From Neobacillus sp. YX16 (lineage in GTDB: Bacteria > Bacillota > Bacilli > Bacillales > Cytobacillaceae): 64,000 nt of DNA. How positions within the stretch are numbered: position 1 is the stretch's first letter; the number at the start of each line of letters is the position of its first letter. The notes under the pieces were generated by a model that worked only from the letters and a program-made list of their open reading frames with translations, was not told the origin of the DNA and did no database searches. The translations under genes and the position numbers were made by a program. Where the stretch lies: contig NZ_CP126115.1 of NCBI RefSeq assembly GCF_030123505.1, positions 3,734,001-3,798,000 on the forward strand, given 5' to 3'. Shown here in pieces: positions 36,121 through 44,995 of the stretch.

Positions 36121-36719
36121 TAAACTTTTTTACTATGTTTTACTTTAAAAAAGTCCCCACCTTTTTGTTTTTCATCATCGGTTCCCCAGTATATTTTTTT
36201 ATCGATCTGTTTGAGCATTGGGATATGTTTTGAACAGTGGATATAAGTTTCATCAATTTTGATAATTACCCAACGTTCTGGTCTATTTCCTTCTTTTTCT
36301 TTAATGTCATTAATTATCTTCTCTGATAATTTTAATGAAGTCAATTCTCTATTTTCTATTATTGAAGCTTTACCATTGACATGTAACCCTATGTTTTGCT
36401 CAAAAAAATCTATAAACATTAATCCAATATGGGGATTTTCAATGATGTTTCCTAAGCTTGCCATAACACCATTCCCCTTGTATTCAGGATAAATTAATGT
36501 TTTTTTATCAATTACCCGTACAAAACCTACTGAGCCAGCTTTAAAAGAGGAGTCACAGTTTCCACTAGAATCAGCAGTTGCTATAAATACCATACCTTGT
36601 TTTGATATAAACTCCGTCATCTGCTCATTTAAGTAATTAAGCATTTGGTTTTCGTAGAAAGTGGAAGCCTTTTTTGTAGTACCATAACGTTCCTGTAGTA
36701 AATGTTCGCCTTTTGACAT
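36120..36719 (-). CDS. Pyridoxamine 5'-phosphate oxidase-fold flavoprotein
   Basis: A 199-residue split-barrel FMN-binding protein. Core segments FISKQGMVFIATADSSGNCD, TLIYPEYKGNGVMASLGNII and PHIGLMFIDFFEQNIGLHVN match the PPOX family of small flavin reductases/oxidases, not PdxH itself. The C-terminal half (ERWVIIKIDETYIHCSKHI) includes a CSKH segment common in this subgroup. Function is unknown, probably FMN-dependent redox chemistry. Stands alone, followed closely by a dispersed repeat. Confidence 0.82.
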   Translation of the reverse strand: MSKGEHLLQERYGTTKKASTFYENQMLNYLNEQMTEFISKQGMVFIATADSSGNCDSSFKAGSVGFVRVIDKKTLIYPEYKGNGVMASLGNIIENPHIGLMFIDFFEQNIGLHVNGKASIIENRELTSLKLSEKIINDIKEKEGNRPERWVIIKIDETYIHCSKHIPMLKQIDKKIYWGTDDEKQKGGDFFKVKHSKKV

Positions 36720-36794
36720 TGTCTCTCAACCTTTACATTAATTCTCTATTTATTTTAACACATAGATATATTTAAGTTTATTATTCATTTCTTC

Positions 36795-36813
36795 CATTAA
36801 CCTGCCCCGTTAG
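36795..36813 (+). repeat. Partial copy (left arm) of the dispersed repeat at the edge of IS110 copy 2
   Basis: CATTAACCTGCCCCGTTAG matches the left arm of the 92-bp repeat and then stops; the IS110 element begins within a few bases. Confidence 0.5.
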
Positions 36814-36814
36814 A

Positions 36815-38335
36815 ATTCCTGTAGATAGCTAATTTTCAACTTTGAAAAAAATTAGGTCCCTCAGTAAGATATGAGTATAGACACCACTCTAACTCAAACC
36901 TTAAGGAGGAACCCTAATATGAAGTTTAAGATGCAAGACAAACAAAATCAACTAATTGAGAGAATTTCGGATAAACACCTCGTAGTTGGTGTGGATATCG
37001 CCTAAGCAGTACACGGAGCTAGAGCTGTAAATTACCGTGGAATTATAGTCGGTGATCCTCTTACTTTTGAAAATAATGAAGAAGGTTTTGCTAGATTACT
37101 ACTATGGATTAACGAGTTAAAAACCTTAAAAGGATTTACTTCTACTATTATCGGCATGGAACCTACAGGACATTACTGGATTAACCTATCAAAATGGCTA
37201 TATGATCAAGATATTGAAGCAGTAACTGTTAACCCCCACCTCGTAAAAAAGAATAAGGAAAACCGTGATAATAGCCGATCGAAAAGTGATAAATAGGATG
37301 CTCTTGTTATCGCAGATATGGTCAAGAATGGTTACTATTCCTTTATTCGTCCTACTTCAGAGACCTTTGAAAAACTAAGAGTTTTAATGTCTAACCGTGA
37401 CATGACCCTTAAACGACTAGTCAGTGCTGTCAATCAAATTAACCGTTGGGTCGATATTATCTTCCCAAAACTTCGACAGGTATTCAAAGATGTTAAAGGT
37501 AAAGGGGCTATGGCAACTCTTCGCTTATTCCCTACACCACTAGAACTACGTTCAATGAAAGCACCAGATATCGTTGAAGGCTGGAAAACCCAAATGAAGA
37601 GACAACCTGGGATAATAAAAGCACGTTTATTAATTGAATTAGCTACGCATTCAGTCGGATCTCGACAAGCACACGATGCTTATAAACTACACCTGGAACA
37701 ATTAATTGAAGAGTTTGATCTAGCAACTGCACAACTTGAACGGGTTGAACAGGAAGTTACTAATCTCCTTAAACATGTTCCTTTTGCAAAAAGGTTACTT
37801 GCCATCAAAGGAATTAGTGAAATTGCCCTTGCAGGCATACTTGGAGAAGCTGGAGATCTCAGTGGTTTTGCGCATGGTAATTCTCTATTGCGTCATACTG
37901 GTTTACATCTTGCAGAGGCTAGTTCAGGTAAATGGAAAGGTCAAATTGTCCTCTCCAAACGCGGGAGATCTCGTTTACGGCGCTTCTAGTACTTAGCCAC
38001 GATGAGTCTCGTCATGAACAATCCTGATTTTAAAGAGCTGCACGCCAACAATGTAAAAGTGAAAAAGATGAAGAAAATGAAATCGATTATGAAATTAATT
38101 CATAAACTCGCAAGAGTATTAGTTGGGATGGCCAGAAGGAATGAATCTTATCGTCCTTTCAAAGTAAAGCCATTAACAACTATAGCTGCTTAAAGTTAAA
38201 TTTGAATCATTTTTAGTATCACACCAGAATAATTGAACTTTAAGGATAATTTATTTCGAATATTGGCTTATTCGTAGGATCTCAAAGAAAGTACGAAGTA
38301 CCGGATTTGTTGTGCAAAAGGGCTCTGACCCGTTC
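36815..38335 (+). mobile_element. IS110-family insertion sequence, inactivated copy
   Basis: A second IS110 element unlike the one at 22 kb. It has a short non-coding left part (about 100 bases) and a longer right part (about 150 bases or more), an arrangement typical of the IS1111 subgroup, where the bridge RNA lies downstream. Ends are approximate. The right flank has CTCTGACCCGTTCCGTTA, which resembles the repeat arm on the left flank. Confidence 0.55.
36919..38193 (+). pseudogene. IS110-family transposase with three in-frame stops
   Basis: One uninterrupted frame of 424 codons contains stops at about 37003 (TAA), 37294 (TAG) and 37987 (TAG) but no frameshift. Between them the DEDD domain (LVVGVDIA, IGMEPTGHYWINLSKWLY, DALVIADMVKNGY) and the transposase_20 domain (LLAIKGISEIALAGILGEAG, GQIVLSKRGRSRLRRF) are well preserved. 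AAGGAGG precedes the ATG. It is unrelated at close range to the intact IS110 at 22 kb. Confidence 0.85.
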
Positions 38336-38433
38336 CGTTAAAATTGTAAATAAATGCTTCATGATAGAATAGAAAAATACTTTAAATTATACTGAGGATT
38401 AGGATCATATTCCAGAAGAAAGAAGGACCATTT

Positions 38434-38871
38434 ATGCTGTTTTATGTAATTGCAATCTTCATTATTGTGATGGACCAGCTTTCTAAATACCTAATCCGGG
38501 CCTACATTGACATCAATGAGGAATTTACATTGTGGGGAATAGAACTCACACATATTGAAAATAGCGGGATGGCAGGAGGTTTATTTCCTGGCTATGCACG
38601 GCTCTTTGGAATTATGGCGGTGTTATTCGTGATAGTTGTTTTATATATTCGCAGAACCGGGGAAATGAAGGGTTTACTTATCGATAGTAGTTTTGGATTC
38701 CTTGTGGGAGGAGGAATTGGAAATGGCATTGATCGACTTTTGTTCGGTCAGGTAACAGATTTTATTATTCGTTCCGGTGGAATTCTTAACATGGCCGACC
38801 ATGCTATCGAGATAGGGGGAATATTGCTTATTATTTACGTAGTTGTTAGTTGGGTGAAAAATAAACTCTAG
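38434..38871 (+). CDS. lspA: Signal peptidase II (LspA) family protein
   Basis: A 145-residue membrane aspartic protease with four helices. Motifs: DQLSKYLIR (residues 13-21), HIENSGMAGG (N-x-G-x-A-type loop), GGGIGNGIDRLLFG with the first catalytic Asp, and ILNMADHAIEIGG with the second. It cleaves lipoprotein signal peptides after lipidation. It is small and lies alone beside an IS element, not with ileS or rluD as the usual housekeeping lspA does, so it may be a second paralogue. Confidence 0.82.
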   Translation: MLFYVIAIFIIVMDQLSKYLIRAYIDINEEFTLWGIELTHIENSGMAGGLFPGYARLFGIMAVLFVIVVLYIRRTGEMKGLLIDSSFGFLVGGGIGNGIDRLLFGQVTDFIIRSGGILNMADHAIEIGGILLIIYVVVSWVKNKL

Positions 38872-38921
38872 ATCATTCTTTTTCTGCTTACAACACAATT
38901 ACAATGCTATTACCTAGTAAA

Positions 38922-38973
38922 ATTAATAAGGAGCAAAATTCAATTCAATAAATGCTCCTTATTAATTTTTTTT
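38922..38973 (+). terminator. Terminator after the lspA homologue
   Basis: ATTAATAAGGAGCA and TGCTCCTTATTAAT are perfect complements around a 17-base loop, followed by at least seven T. Confidence 0.82.
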
Positions 38974-39108
38974 CACATTCATAACTATCTCATCTGAAGT
39001 AGTTTTTATTACAATCTTGCTCATAGCAGTTTTTACACTGCTGGTAGCCATTCTTCACTAATTGTTGTTCCATCTGTTAGCTGTTGGATTTTTAAAATGG
39101 TATTCTTA

Positions 39109-39939
39109 TTAAAGGAAGGCTTCTTGTTTAGAGACTCGTACCATATCACTAGAAAAGTATTTCTTAAAATATTTTTCAACCTTTACATGTAAACCTTGTT
39201 GATACCACTGTGATAGTCCATGTTCTTCAAATATTTTGGGCATTCCTAATCTCTCAGAACGTTTACCCATCGCCCCATCCCCAATCGATAAAGTATCAAT
39301 CCAAATATGGTCCACAATCCCGTCCAATCGTTTAGGAAATTCTGGAGTAAAGGGCAAAACGGGCGAGATCGAAGCTTGTGTCATTATTCCAACATCATGA
39401 ACTTCTTTTAAGGCTTTTAACCGTAATTTAATACCTGGTGCATGTGGAGCAAAAATTTTCTTTATGTCTTCCCTGTCTGTCTCAATCGTTATCGATACTA
39501 GGACTTTACATTTTTCCTTAAGTTTGACGATTAAATCAATATCTCTTGTAATAAGCGGTCCTCGTGTTTGGATTTGAAGAAAATCTGGCGGATTATCAAT
39601 CATTTCTTCCAATATCCTTCGTGTAATGTTTGCTTCACGTTCGATGGGTTGGTACGGGTCTGTTGCAGAGGACATAAAAATGTTCACAGGATTATTTTTC
39701 TTCCGTAGTTTTAAGATTTCTTTCCGATAATTTACTGCTGCGTTTGTTTTGATATTGAGCCATTCGCCCCATGGAGTTTCTTTAAATTTTTGGATGGGCA
39801 TTTCTCTTACATAGCAATAAGTGCAAGAAAACGCGCAGCCACTATATGGATTTAGTGAATGGGTAAACCCAACATCCAAATATCCCTTTGCTTCAGTGAG
39901 AATATTCTTTGATAATGTTTCTTTTATATCAATCCACAC
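39109..39939 (-). CDS. Spore-photoproduct-lyase-like radical SAM protein
   Basis: A 276-residue radical SAM enzyme. The [4Fe-4S] motif is CAFSCTYC (Cys35, 39 and 42), preceded by HSLNPYSG. FMSSATDPYQPIE and QIQTRGPLITRDIDLI are typical of the SPL/Rv2578c-type group that shares a domain with spore photoproduct lyase. It is shorter than true SplB and lacks a clear DNA-lesion Cys, so the substrate is unknown. I use the GTG at 39939, 8 bases after AGAGGAG; longer readings lack a ribosome site. Confidence 0.82.
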   Translation of the reverse strand: MWIDIKETLSKNILTEAKGYLDVGFTHSLNPYSGCAFSCTYCYVREMPIQKFKETPWGEWLNIKTNAAVNYRKEILKLRKKNNPVNIFMSSATDPYQPIEREANITRRILEEMIDNPPDFLQIQTRGPLITRDIDLIVKLKEKCKVLVSITIETDREDIKKIFAPHAPGIKLRLKALKEVHDVGIMTQASISPVLPFTPEFPKRLDGIVDHIWIDTLSIGDGAMGKRSERLGMPKIFEEHGLSQWYQQGLHVKVEKYFKKYFSSDMVRVSKQEAFL

Positions 39940-40061
39940 ATCTATTGCTCCTCTCATAAAGTGAGTAACTATCAATACTTCCAGATATATAGGCATTATA
40001 GACAAATGTTGTTCCACACATAAATGTGTAACAATTATTGGCTGGTTTATTTTTGGAGCTC

Positions 40062-40137
40062 TTATTCAATTAACCACCCTATAGTGAAACAAGAAAAGCT
40101 GCCAAATTTGACAGCTCATTTCTTACACTCTTGAATA
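40062..40137 (+). repeat. Divergent copy of the dispersed repeat containing a terminator
   Basis: TTATTCAATTAACCACCCTA then GTGAAACAAGAAAA matches the left arm of the 92-bp repeat. The middle has become a hairpin, AGCTGCCAAATTTGACAGCT (40098-40117), which on the minus strand is followed by TTTTC and can end transcription from the gene at left-facing position 40166-41443. Confidence 0.55.
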
Positions 40138-40165
40138 AGCAAAATTCCTCCATTATTAGGTATTT

Positions 40166-41443
40166 CTATGAGGGGTAATCTGTTTCTCTACTCCTCATAT
40201 TGCCACCAATTTGCCCCATCATATTTTTAAAGTCATTCCCAGATGGATTCTGGAATAAATGAAGTCCAAATTCCGGTGCTACTGCGAAAAGATGATCAAA
40301 GATATCGGATTGTATGGTTTCATATACATCCCAGCGAATATCATTGGTAAATGCATAAATTTCTAGTGGCAATCCAATTTCAGTGGGCGCCAGTTGTCTT
40401 ACGAGTAATGTCATTTCCTGACTAATTCCTGGGTGATGTTGAAGATATTGGTTAATATACGCTCTGAAGATCCCGATATTGGTAAGCGCACGGCCATTGA
40501 CTGGATTATTCCGATTAATTTCATTCTTTGCATTGTATTCAGCAATTTCCTGTTCCTTAGAAGTTATGTAATTTGAAAGAAATTGGATTGTTTTAAATTT
40601 CTCTATCATTTCTTCGGTGCAAAACGTGATACTGTTGGTGTCAATAAATATAGAACGCTTAATTCGGCGGCCCCCAGAAACTTGCATCCCTCTCCAGTTT
40701 TTGAACGAGTCAGAAATAAGAGCATAGCTTGGGATTGTCGTAATCGTTTTATCAAAGTTCTGGACTTTTACCGTATTCAAAGAGATATCAATGATATCTC
40801 CATCCGCTTCATATTTAGGCATTTCAATCCAATCACCTACGCGCACCATATCATTGGCCGCTAATTGAATACCAGCAACAAGACCTAAAAGCGAATCTTT
40901 AAATACAATTAGAAGAACAGCTGATAATGCACCAATCCCGCTGAGAAGAATAAAAGGACTCTCCCCCATCAAATTAGCGATAATAACGATTGCCCCGAGA
41001 ATGAATACAATAATTTGAACGACCTGAATATATCCCTTGATTGGCTTAGTCTTAGAGATTTCAAAAGTTAAATAAATGTCATTAAATGCTTTTAAAAAGC
41101 TATTAATGACCCTTAACCCGACAACAATGATATAGGTAATGGCTCCCTTTTCTATTAAATGTTGATAGTCAGGAAAAGTAGATGAAAAATAATAAATAAT
41201 AATTGCCGGAACAATATGGGATAACCTGTGAAAAACTTTCCTTTCTAAAAGGATGTTATCCCAATCGAATTTGTTATTCGTAATGATATGAGTAATGACC
41301 CTCAGCACTATTTTCTTCGAAATAAAATTCGAAGCAATACAGAGAATTCCTATAAAAAGAATCATAATAATAGCAGCAAGATAATCAGTAAGGATTGGGT
41401 TCAACTCATATTCAAGCAGTCGATTGCGAATAAGCTTCATCAT
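40166..41443 (-). CDS. Large MscS-family mechanosensitive channel (YbdG-like)
   Basis: A 425-residue protein with about five N-terminal helices, then the MscS core: SGIGALSAVLLIVFKDSLLG, LAANDMVRVGDWIEMPKYEA, ISLNTVKVQNFDKTITTIP. The C-terminal vestibule (GGRRIKRSIFIDTNSI, GLPLEIYAFTNDIRWDVYE) is long, as in Escherichia YbdG. It probably opens at high membrane tension or senses osmotic shift. Two adjacent ATG codons follow AGGGAGG. It differs strongly from the short MscS at 17966-18784. Confidence 0.87.
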   Translation of the reverse strand: MMKLIRNRLLEYELNPILTDYLAAIIMILFIGILCIASNFISKKIVLRVITHIITNNKFDWDNILLERKVFHRLSHIVPAIIIYYFSSTFPDYQHLIEKGAITYIIVVGLRVINSFLKAFNDIYLTFEISKTKPIKGYIQVVQIIVFILGAIVIIANLMGESPFILLSGIGALSAVLLIVFKDSLLGLVAGIQLAANDMVRVGDWIEMPKYEADGDIIDISLNTVKVQNFDKTITTIPSYALISDSFKNWRGMQVSGGRRIKRSIFIDTNSITFCTEEMIEKFKTIQFLSNYITSKEQEIAEYNAKNEINRNNPVNGRALTNIGIFRAYINQYLQHHPGISQEMTLLVRQLAPTEIGLPLEIYAFTNDIRWDVYETIQSDIFDHLFAVAPEFGLHLFQNPSGNDFKNMMGQIGGNMRSRETDYPS

Positions 41444-41654
41444 TTTCCTCCCTTGTATTTCATCCTACTTTGTCAGTACGTTAAATTACCATCCAAACAC
41501 TCATTCTACCTTTATTTTTCCTAAATTGTATTTCATCATACTCCGTTGCAAAATAGAAACATTAAACAATTCTAAAAAGAAATAAGCTACTCAAACTTTG
41601 CTTTTTTCAATTTACTTTATTCGGAATTTGATACGTTAAGAAATCTTCACCAAA

Positions 41655-41696
41655 AAAAAGTCGAATTCCTTATGATTCTAAGGATTCGACTTTTAT
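41655..41696. terminator. Terminator after yoaT
   Basis: AAAAGTCGAAT and ATTCGACTTTT arms extended by CCTTA/TAAGG around a short loop; A and T tracts on both sides. Confidence 0.8.
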
Positions 41697-41715
41697 TAAT
41701 GAGCTCTCCTAATAG

Positions 41716-42522
41716 TTATAAATATTTACTATTATCTATTCTGGAGGAATTACTTCCCTTAACCTGCTTTAACGTCGCAACAATTAGAAAGCTAACAATC
41801 ACTAATAAGAGCCATGAACTTACCTTACCTAGATGAACCAAACTCCATGAATCGCTTTGGTTTGGATATACCCAAGCTCCAAAGAACGTTGCGATATTTT
41901 CAGCTATCCATATAAAAAATCCGATGAGCACAAAGGAAATTGCCAGTGGCATCCGGTAACGTGTTCCATTAACCTCGTATGTGACCCATGATTGCCTAAA
42001 GGCGATCATGACAAGAGCTGATAAATACCAACGAACATCTATCCAAAAATGGTGAGTGAAAAAATTCAAATATATTGCAGCTGCCAGAGGCACCACCACC
42101 AAAAAAGGCGGCCACTTAACCAGTTCTACCTTTAACCTCCTCCACGCCTGGCAAAGAAAACTTGCTACGCTCGCATACATGAATCCGCTATACAAAGGCA
42201 CTCCAAAGATCTTGAAATATCCTTCCTCTGGATAAGACCAGGAGCCCATGTGTGTCTTGAAAATTTCAAGCGCAAGTCCAATTAGATGGAAAAAGGTGAT
42301 AACCTTTAGTTCATCACGAGTTTCTAGCCCAGAGCGCACCATCCACCACTGCATTAGAAGGCAGATGATAAACAGCCAATCATACCGTGGCAGGAAAGGC
42401 AGTGGCACGATTTGTGTAAAAGCCAAAGAGGCAAAAATAACGACAGGAAACAAACAAGAAAGGGCCTGCTCCCAACCAAAACGAACCAGTTGTTTTAGAG
42501 GTCTCACGATTTTTGCCTCCAA
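41716..42522 (-). CDS. yoaT: DUF817 membrane protein, YoaT-like
   Basis: A 268-residue protein with about eight helices and the DUF817 signatures FKIFGVPLYSGFMYASVASF and FFTHHFWIDVRWYLSALVMI. B. subtilis carries the gene order yoaS-yozG-yoaT, and the same three families occur here in the same order and direction, which supports the assignment. Function is unknown. It starts about 30 bases after the regulator's stop, with AAAGGGTTAT-type weak ribosome pairing. Last gene of the block. Confidence 0.83.
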   Translation of the reverse strand: MEAKIVRPLKQLVRFGWEQALSCLFPVVIFASLAFTQIVPLPFLPRYDWLFIICLLMQWWMVRSGLETRDELKVITFFHLIGLALEIFKTHMGSWSYPEEGYFKIFGVPLYSGFMYASVASFLCQAWRRLKVELVKWPPFLVVVPLAAAIYLNFFTHHFWIDVRWYLSALVMIAFRQSWVTYEVNGTRYRMPLAISFVLIGFFIWIAENIATFFGAWVYPNQSDSWSLVHLGKVSSWLLLVIVSFLIVATLKQVKGSNSSRIDNSKYL

Positions 42523-42552
42523 AGGGTTATTTCAGGATTTATCTAATCCTGC

Positions 42553-42771
42553 TTATGGGGTGTCCTCATCACTTCGGTATTCTAGAATATCTCCAGGTTG
42601 GCAATCTAAGGCTTTACAAATCGCCTCTAAGGTAGATAATCGAATCGCCTTTGCCTTTCCATTTTTCAATATAGAAAGGTTGGCCATCGTTATTCCCACT
42701 CTCTCTGAAAGTTCTGTTACGCTCATTTTCCTTTTAGCCAGCATCACATCAATATTGATTATAATTGCCAT
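42553..42771 (-). CDS. yozG: Small XRE-family helix-turn-helix regulator, YozG-like
   Basis: A 72-residue Cro/C1 protein: MAIIINIDVMLAKRKMSVTE, helix-turn-helix ELSERVGITMANLSILKNGK, and CKALDCQPGDILEY. This minimal type commonly pairs with DUF2975 membrane proteins. The ATG at 42771 follows GAGGTG by 6 bases. It starts 11 bases after the DUF2975 stop, so the pair is translationally close; the membrane protein may control the regulator (inference). Confidence 0.85.
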   Translation of the reverse strand: MAIIINIDVMLAKRKMSVTELSERVGITMANLSILKNGKAKAIRLSTLEAICKALDCQPGDILEYRSDEDTP

Positions 42772-42781
42772 TGTTATCACC

Positions 42782-43258
42782 TCAGACCGTTAAGTCATTT
42801 TCAGATTTTATATCAATCGCTTCTTTTAAAAGTCTTTGAAGAACGGCAGCAAAGACGGCGATCACCATTGAAGCAAAGACAGGAACCATCCCGATTATGA
42901 TGAGTCCAGGAGCATCGTCTAGCTCTGCTACCAAATAAACAAATGGCAAAATCACCAAGTACAAACCACTGATTGTCAATGCACAGATTTTGATATTCTT
43001 TAGAGATTTAACAGACAATTCAGAGAAAGCTTGGTTCTTGTCAATATAGCTTAAAAGTTTAAAAGCCTGATACAATGCAGCGAAAAATGGTATTACTGAA
43101 ACATACATACCAATTACAATGGGATATAGTATATGGGCATAATCTGGATTTACTGGATTTTTAGGTAACCACGTTAGCCCAAATATACCCAAAGCAAGAA
43201 CTGGAGTTCCAATAAGAAAAACAGCCATTCTTAAAAATAATGTTGACCCTCGTTTCAT
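42782..43258 (-). CDS. yoaS: DUF2975 membrane protein, YoaS-like
   Basis: A 158-residue protein with four transmembrane helices and the DUF2975 pattern (YPIVIGMYVSVIPFFAALYQ, SVKSLKNIKICALTISGLY). The first gene of the yoaS-yozG-yoaT block. The ATG at 43258 follows GAGGTG by 7 bases; the GTG three codons earlier lies inside that site. DUF2975 proteins usually sit beside a small XRE regulator, as here. Confidence 0.85.
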   Translation of the reverse strand: MKRGSTLFLRMAVFLIGTPVLALGIFGLTWLPKNPVNPDYAHILYPIVIGMYVSVIPFFAALYQAFKLLSYIDKNQAFSELSVKSLKNIKICALTISGLYLVILPFVYLVAELDDAPGLIIIGMVPVFASMVIAVFAAVLQRLLKEAIDIKSENDLTV

Positions 43259-43433
43259 TAAAAGCACCTCACTAATTTATTTTCTATTTGATATTAACAC
43301 GCTATTTATTGTTTTACAATAAATTATTATTATTTTTTAATACACAATTATCGTTACACTGATATTCTTTTATTTCTAGGCAAAGAAAAAAGCATTTCTC
43401 ATTTCAAAGAAATACTCTTTCTTTTTTAACTAT

Positions 43434-43748
43434 TTATTCAATATATTTTAGACTATCGACAATTTTTACCGCATCCCTAATCGGACCTTTATAAAAAAAT
43501 GATAAACGTTTATCCATCGATAAAAAATAAATCATATACCCATTTTCATAAGCTTTCACCTTAACAGAAGTATGCTTTTTTGCTTTCCCGCCTTGTTCTC
43601 TCCAGTAAGTGGGCAAGAAAACGTGAACCTTCGTATTTTGTTTCAGACCGTTTGCTACCGGTCGTAAAAAGTGCACAACCTCCTGTTGTTTCGAAAATGC
43701 AAAGAGAAACAAAATACTAATAAGGGATAGCAGTGCTAGCTTCTTCAA
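43434..43748 (-). CDS. Exported or anchored hypothetical protein with YKGPI tail motif
   Basis: A 104-residue protein. Residues 1-20 form a hydrophobic leader (KKLALLSLISILFLFAFS), so it is probably secreted or anchored. The C-terminal FFYKGPIRDAVKIVDSLKYI is nearly the same as the tail of the cytoplasmic protein at 19317-19622. Otherwise no family is recognised. I use the TTG at 43748, which follows GAAAGAGGG; the longer reading from 43796 adds an unlikely charged extension. It ends close to a weak hairpin (43392-43428) and is divergent from the Asn/Asp-rich cluster. Confidence 0.6.
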   Translation of the reverse strand: MKKLALLSLISILFLFAFSKQQEVVHFLRPVANGLKQNTKVHVFLPTYWREQGGKAKKHTSVKVKAYENGYMIYFLSMDKRLSFFYKGPIRDAVKIVDSLKYIE

Positions 43749-43917
43749 TAAAAACCCTCTTTCAACACATGTTTTTATTACTATCCGCATTAACAAAACG
43801 TACTATTTTGGAAATATTCCCAAATAAAAAGGTGTTTGTCCCTCGGTAATTTGTCCATTCCTTAAAGCATTTGAAGAATAAACTGATTAACAGGTAAAGG
43901 AAGAGGGGTGGATATAA

Positions 43918-44250
43918 ATGATTCAAAGACAATTTAATAATCAAGGAAATCAATGTGGATTTAGAAGTTCTAATCGCAATAACAATAACAACAATAACAA
44001 TAATAACACTAACATAGATATTGATGTAGATAGTGATTTTGAAAACGATGTTCGCAATGTATCAGAATCAGATGCAGATGCAGTAGTTCGTAATACTGAC
44101 AGAAATACCAATGTTGCTAGAGCTACTATCAATGACTCAGGTAATGCTCGTGTCAATGTTGTATTAAACAGCCTAAGCAATGCTCGTGTTAGAAACGATC
44201 AAGAGCAAGACAATGATCAAGACCAAAATACGGATGTGGATGTAGATTGA
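43918..44250 (+). CDS. Asn/Asp-rich repeat protein A, unknown function
   Basis: A 110-residue low-complexity protein. Residues 1-18 are Gln/Asn-rich with the only Cys; residues 19-32 are a poly-Asn run; the rest is the shared block: DFENDVRNVSESDADAVVRN, TDRNTNVARATINDSGNARV, NVVLNSLSNARVRNDQEQDN, and a C-terminal DVDVD. Asn-x-x-x-Asn-x-x-Val/Ile repeats every 12-13 residues suggest stacked beta-strands. There is no signal peptide. GAGGGGTGG lies 7-8 bases before the ATG. No known family recognised; a spore-surface or filament-forming role is a guess. Confidence 0.7.
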   Translation: MIQRQFNNQGNQCGFRSSNRNNNNNNNNNNTNIDIDVDSDFENDVRNVSESDADAVVRNTDRNTNVARATINDSGNARVNVVLNSLSNARVRNDQEQDNDQDQNTDVDVD

Positions 44251-44336
44251 TTTTTTAAGAGATATTCTATTAGATATTCTATTAGATATTTCTTAGTCTC
44301 TTTATATAAATCTTTAAATTTTGGGGGGATTAAAAA

Positions 44337-44639
44337 ATGGCAAGAAGAGAAAATATAGCTGGTTCAGGAAGAAACCGCCGCAATAACACAAACACAAACG
44401 TTAATGTTGATATTGATAATGATTTTGAAAACGATATTCGCAACCGTTCAGAATCAGATGCAGATGCGGAAGTACAGAATACTGACAGAAATACCAATGT
44501 TGCAAGAGCGAAAGTCAATAACTCAGGAAATTCAAACGTTGAAATTACACTAAATAGCAGAAGTAATGCACGAGTAAGGTCTGATCAAGAGCAGGACAAT
44601 GAACAAGATCAGAATACCAATGTAGATGTTGACTTTTAA
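44337..44639 (+). CDS. Asn/Asp-rich repeat protein B, paralogue
   Basis: A 100-residue paralogue. A short basic start (MARRENIAGSGRNRRNN), then NVNVDIDNDFENDIRNRSES, DADAEVQNTDRNTNVARAKV, NNSGNSNVEITLNSRSNARV and DQEQDNEQDQNTNVDVDF. It has no Cys and one or two aromatic residues. Nucleotide identity with gene C is very high over the shared block, showing recent duplication. GGGGGG lies 8 bases before the ATG. The preceding intergenic contains a 12-bp tandem repeat (GATATTCTATTA twice). Confidence 0.7.
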   Translation: MARRENIAGSGRNRRNNTNTNVNVDIDNDFENDIRNRSESDADAEVQNTDRNTNVARAKVNNSGNSNVEITLNSRSNARVRSDQEQDNEQDQNTNVDVDF

Positions 44640-44703
44640 GATATTTTATATCTATTTCTTAAACTCTATTAATAAATTTTAAAATTATTGGGGGATTACA
44701 AAA

Positions 44704-44988
44704 ATGAATAGAAGAAATTCAGGAAGAAACCGTCGTAATGACACAAACGTTAATGTTGATGTAAATACTGATTTTGAAAACGATGTTCGCAACCAATCAG
44801 AATCAGATGCAGATGCGGAAGTACGGAATACTGACAGAAACACAAATATTGCGAGAGCGACAATCAATAACTCAGGAAATTCTCGCGTAGATATTGCACT
44901 TAATAGCAGAAGTAATGCACGAGTAAGATCTGATCAAGACCAAGACAACGATCAAGACCAAAATACAGATGTGGATGTTGATTTATAA
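44704..44988 (+). CDS. Asn/Asp-rich repeat protein C, paralogue
   Basis: A 94-residue paralogue, the shortest. Basic start MNRRNSGRNRRNDTNVNVDV, then DFENDVRNQSESDADAEVRN, TDRNTNIARATINNSGNSRV, DIALNSRSNARVRSDQDQDN and DVDVDL. The alternating Val/Asp at both ends is typical of exposed beta-strands. GGGGG lies 9 bases before the ATG, closely resembling the site of gene B. A stable stem-loop (44996-45027) separates it from gene D. Confidence 0.7.
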   Translation: MNRRNSGRNRRNDTNVNVDVNTDFENDVRNQSESDADAEVRNTDRNTNIARATINNSGNSRVDIALNSRSNARVRSDQDQDNDQDQNTDVDVDL

Positions 44989-44995
44989 TTAACAA

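Noticed and set aside
38990..39073. 27-residue Cys-containing frame on the minus strand
   Set aside because: It has a CKNC-type motif but no ribosome site, and overlaps the sequence just after the radical SAM gene stop; not supported.
43950..44867. Open frames on the minus strand opposite the Asn/Asp-rich genes
   Set aside because: They arise from the codon composition of the repeats, recur in the same register in each paralogue, and lack ribosome sites.
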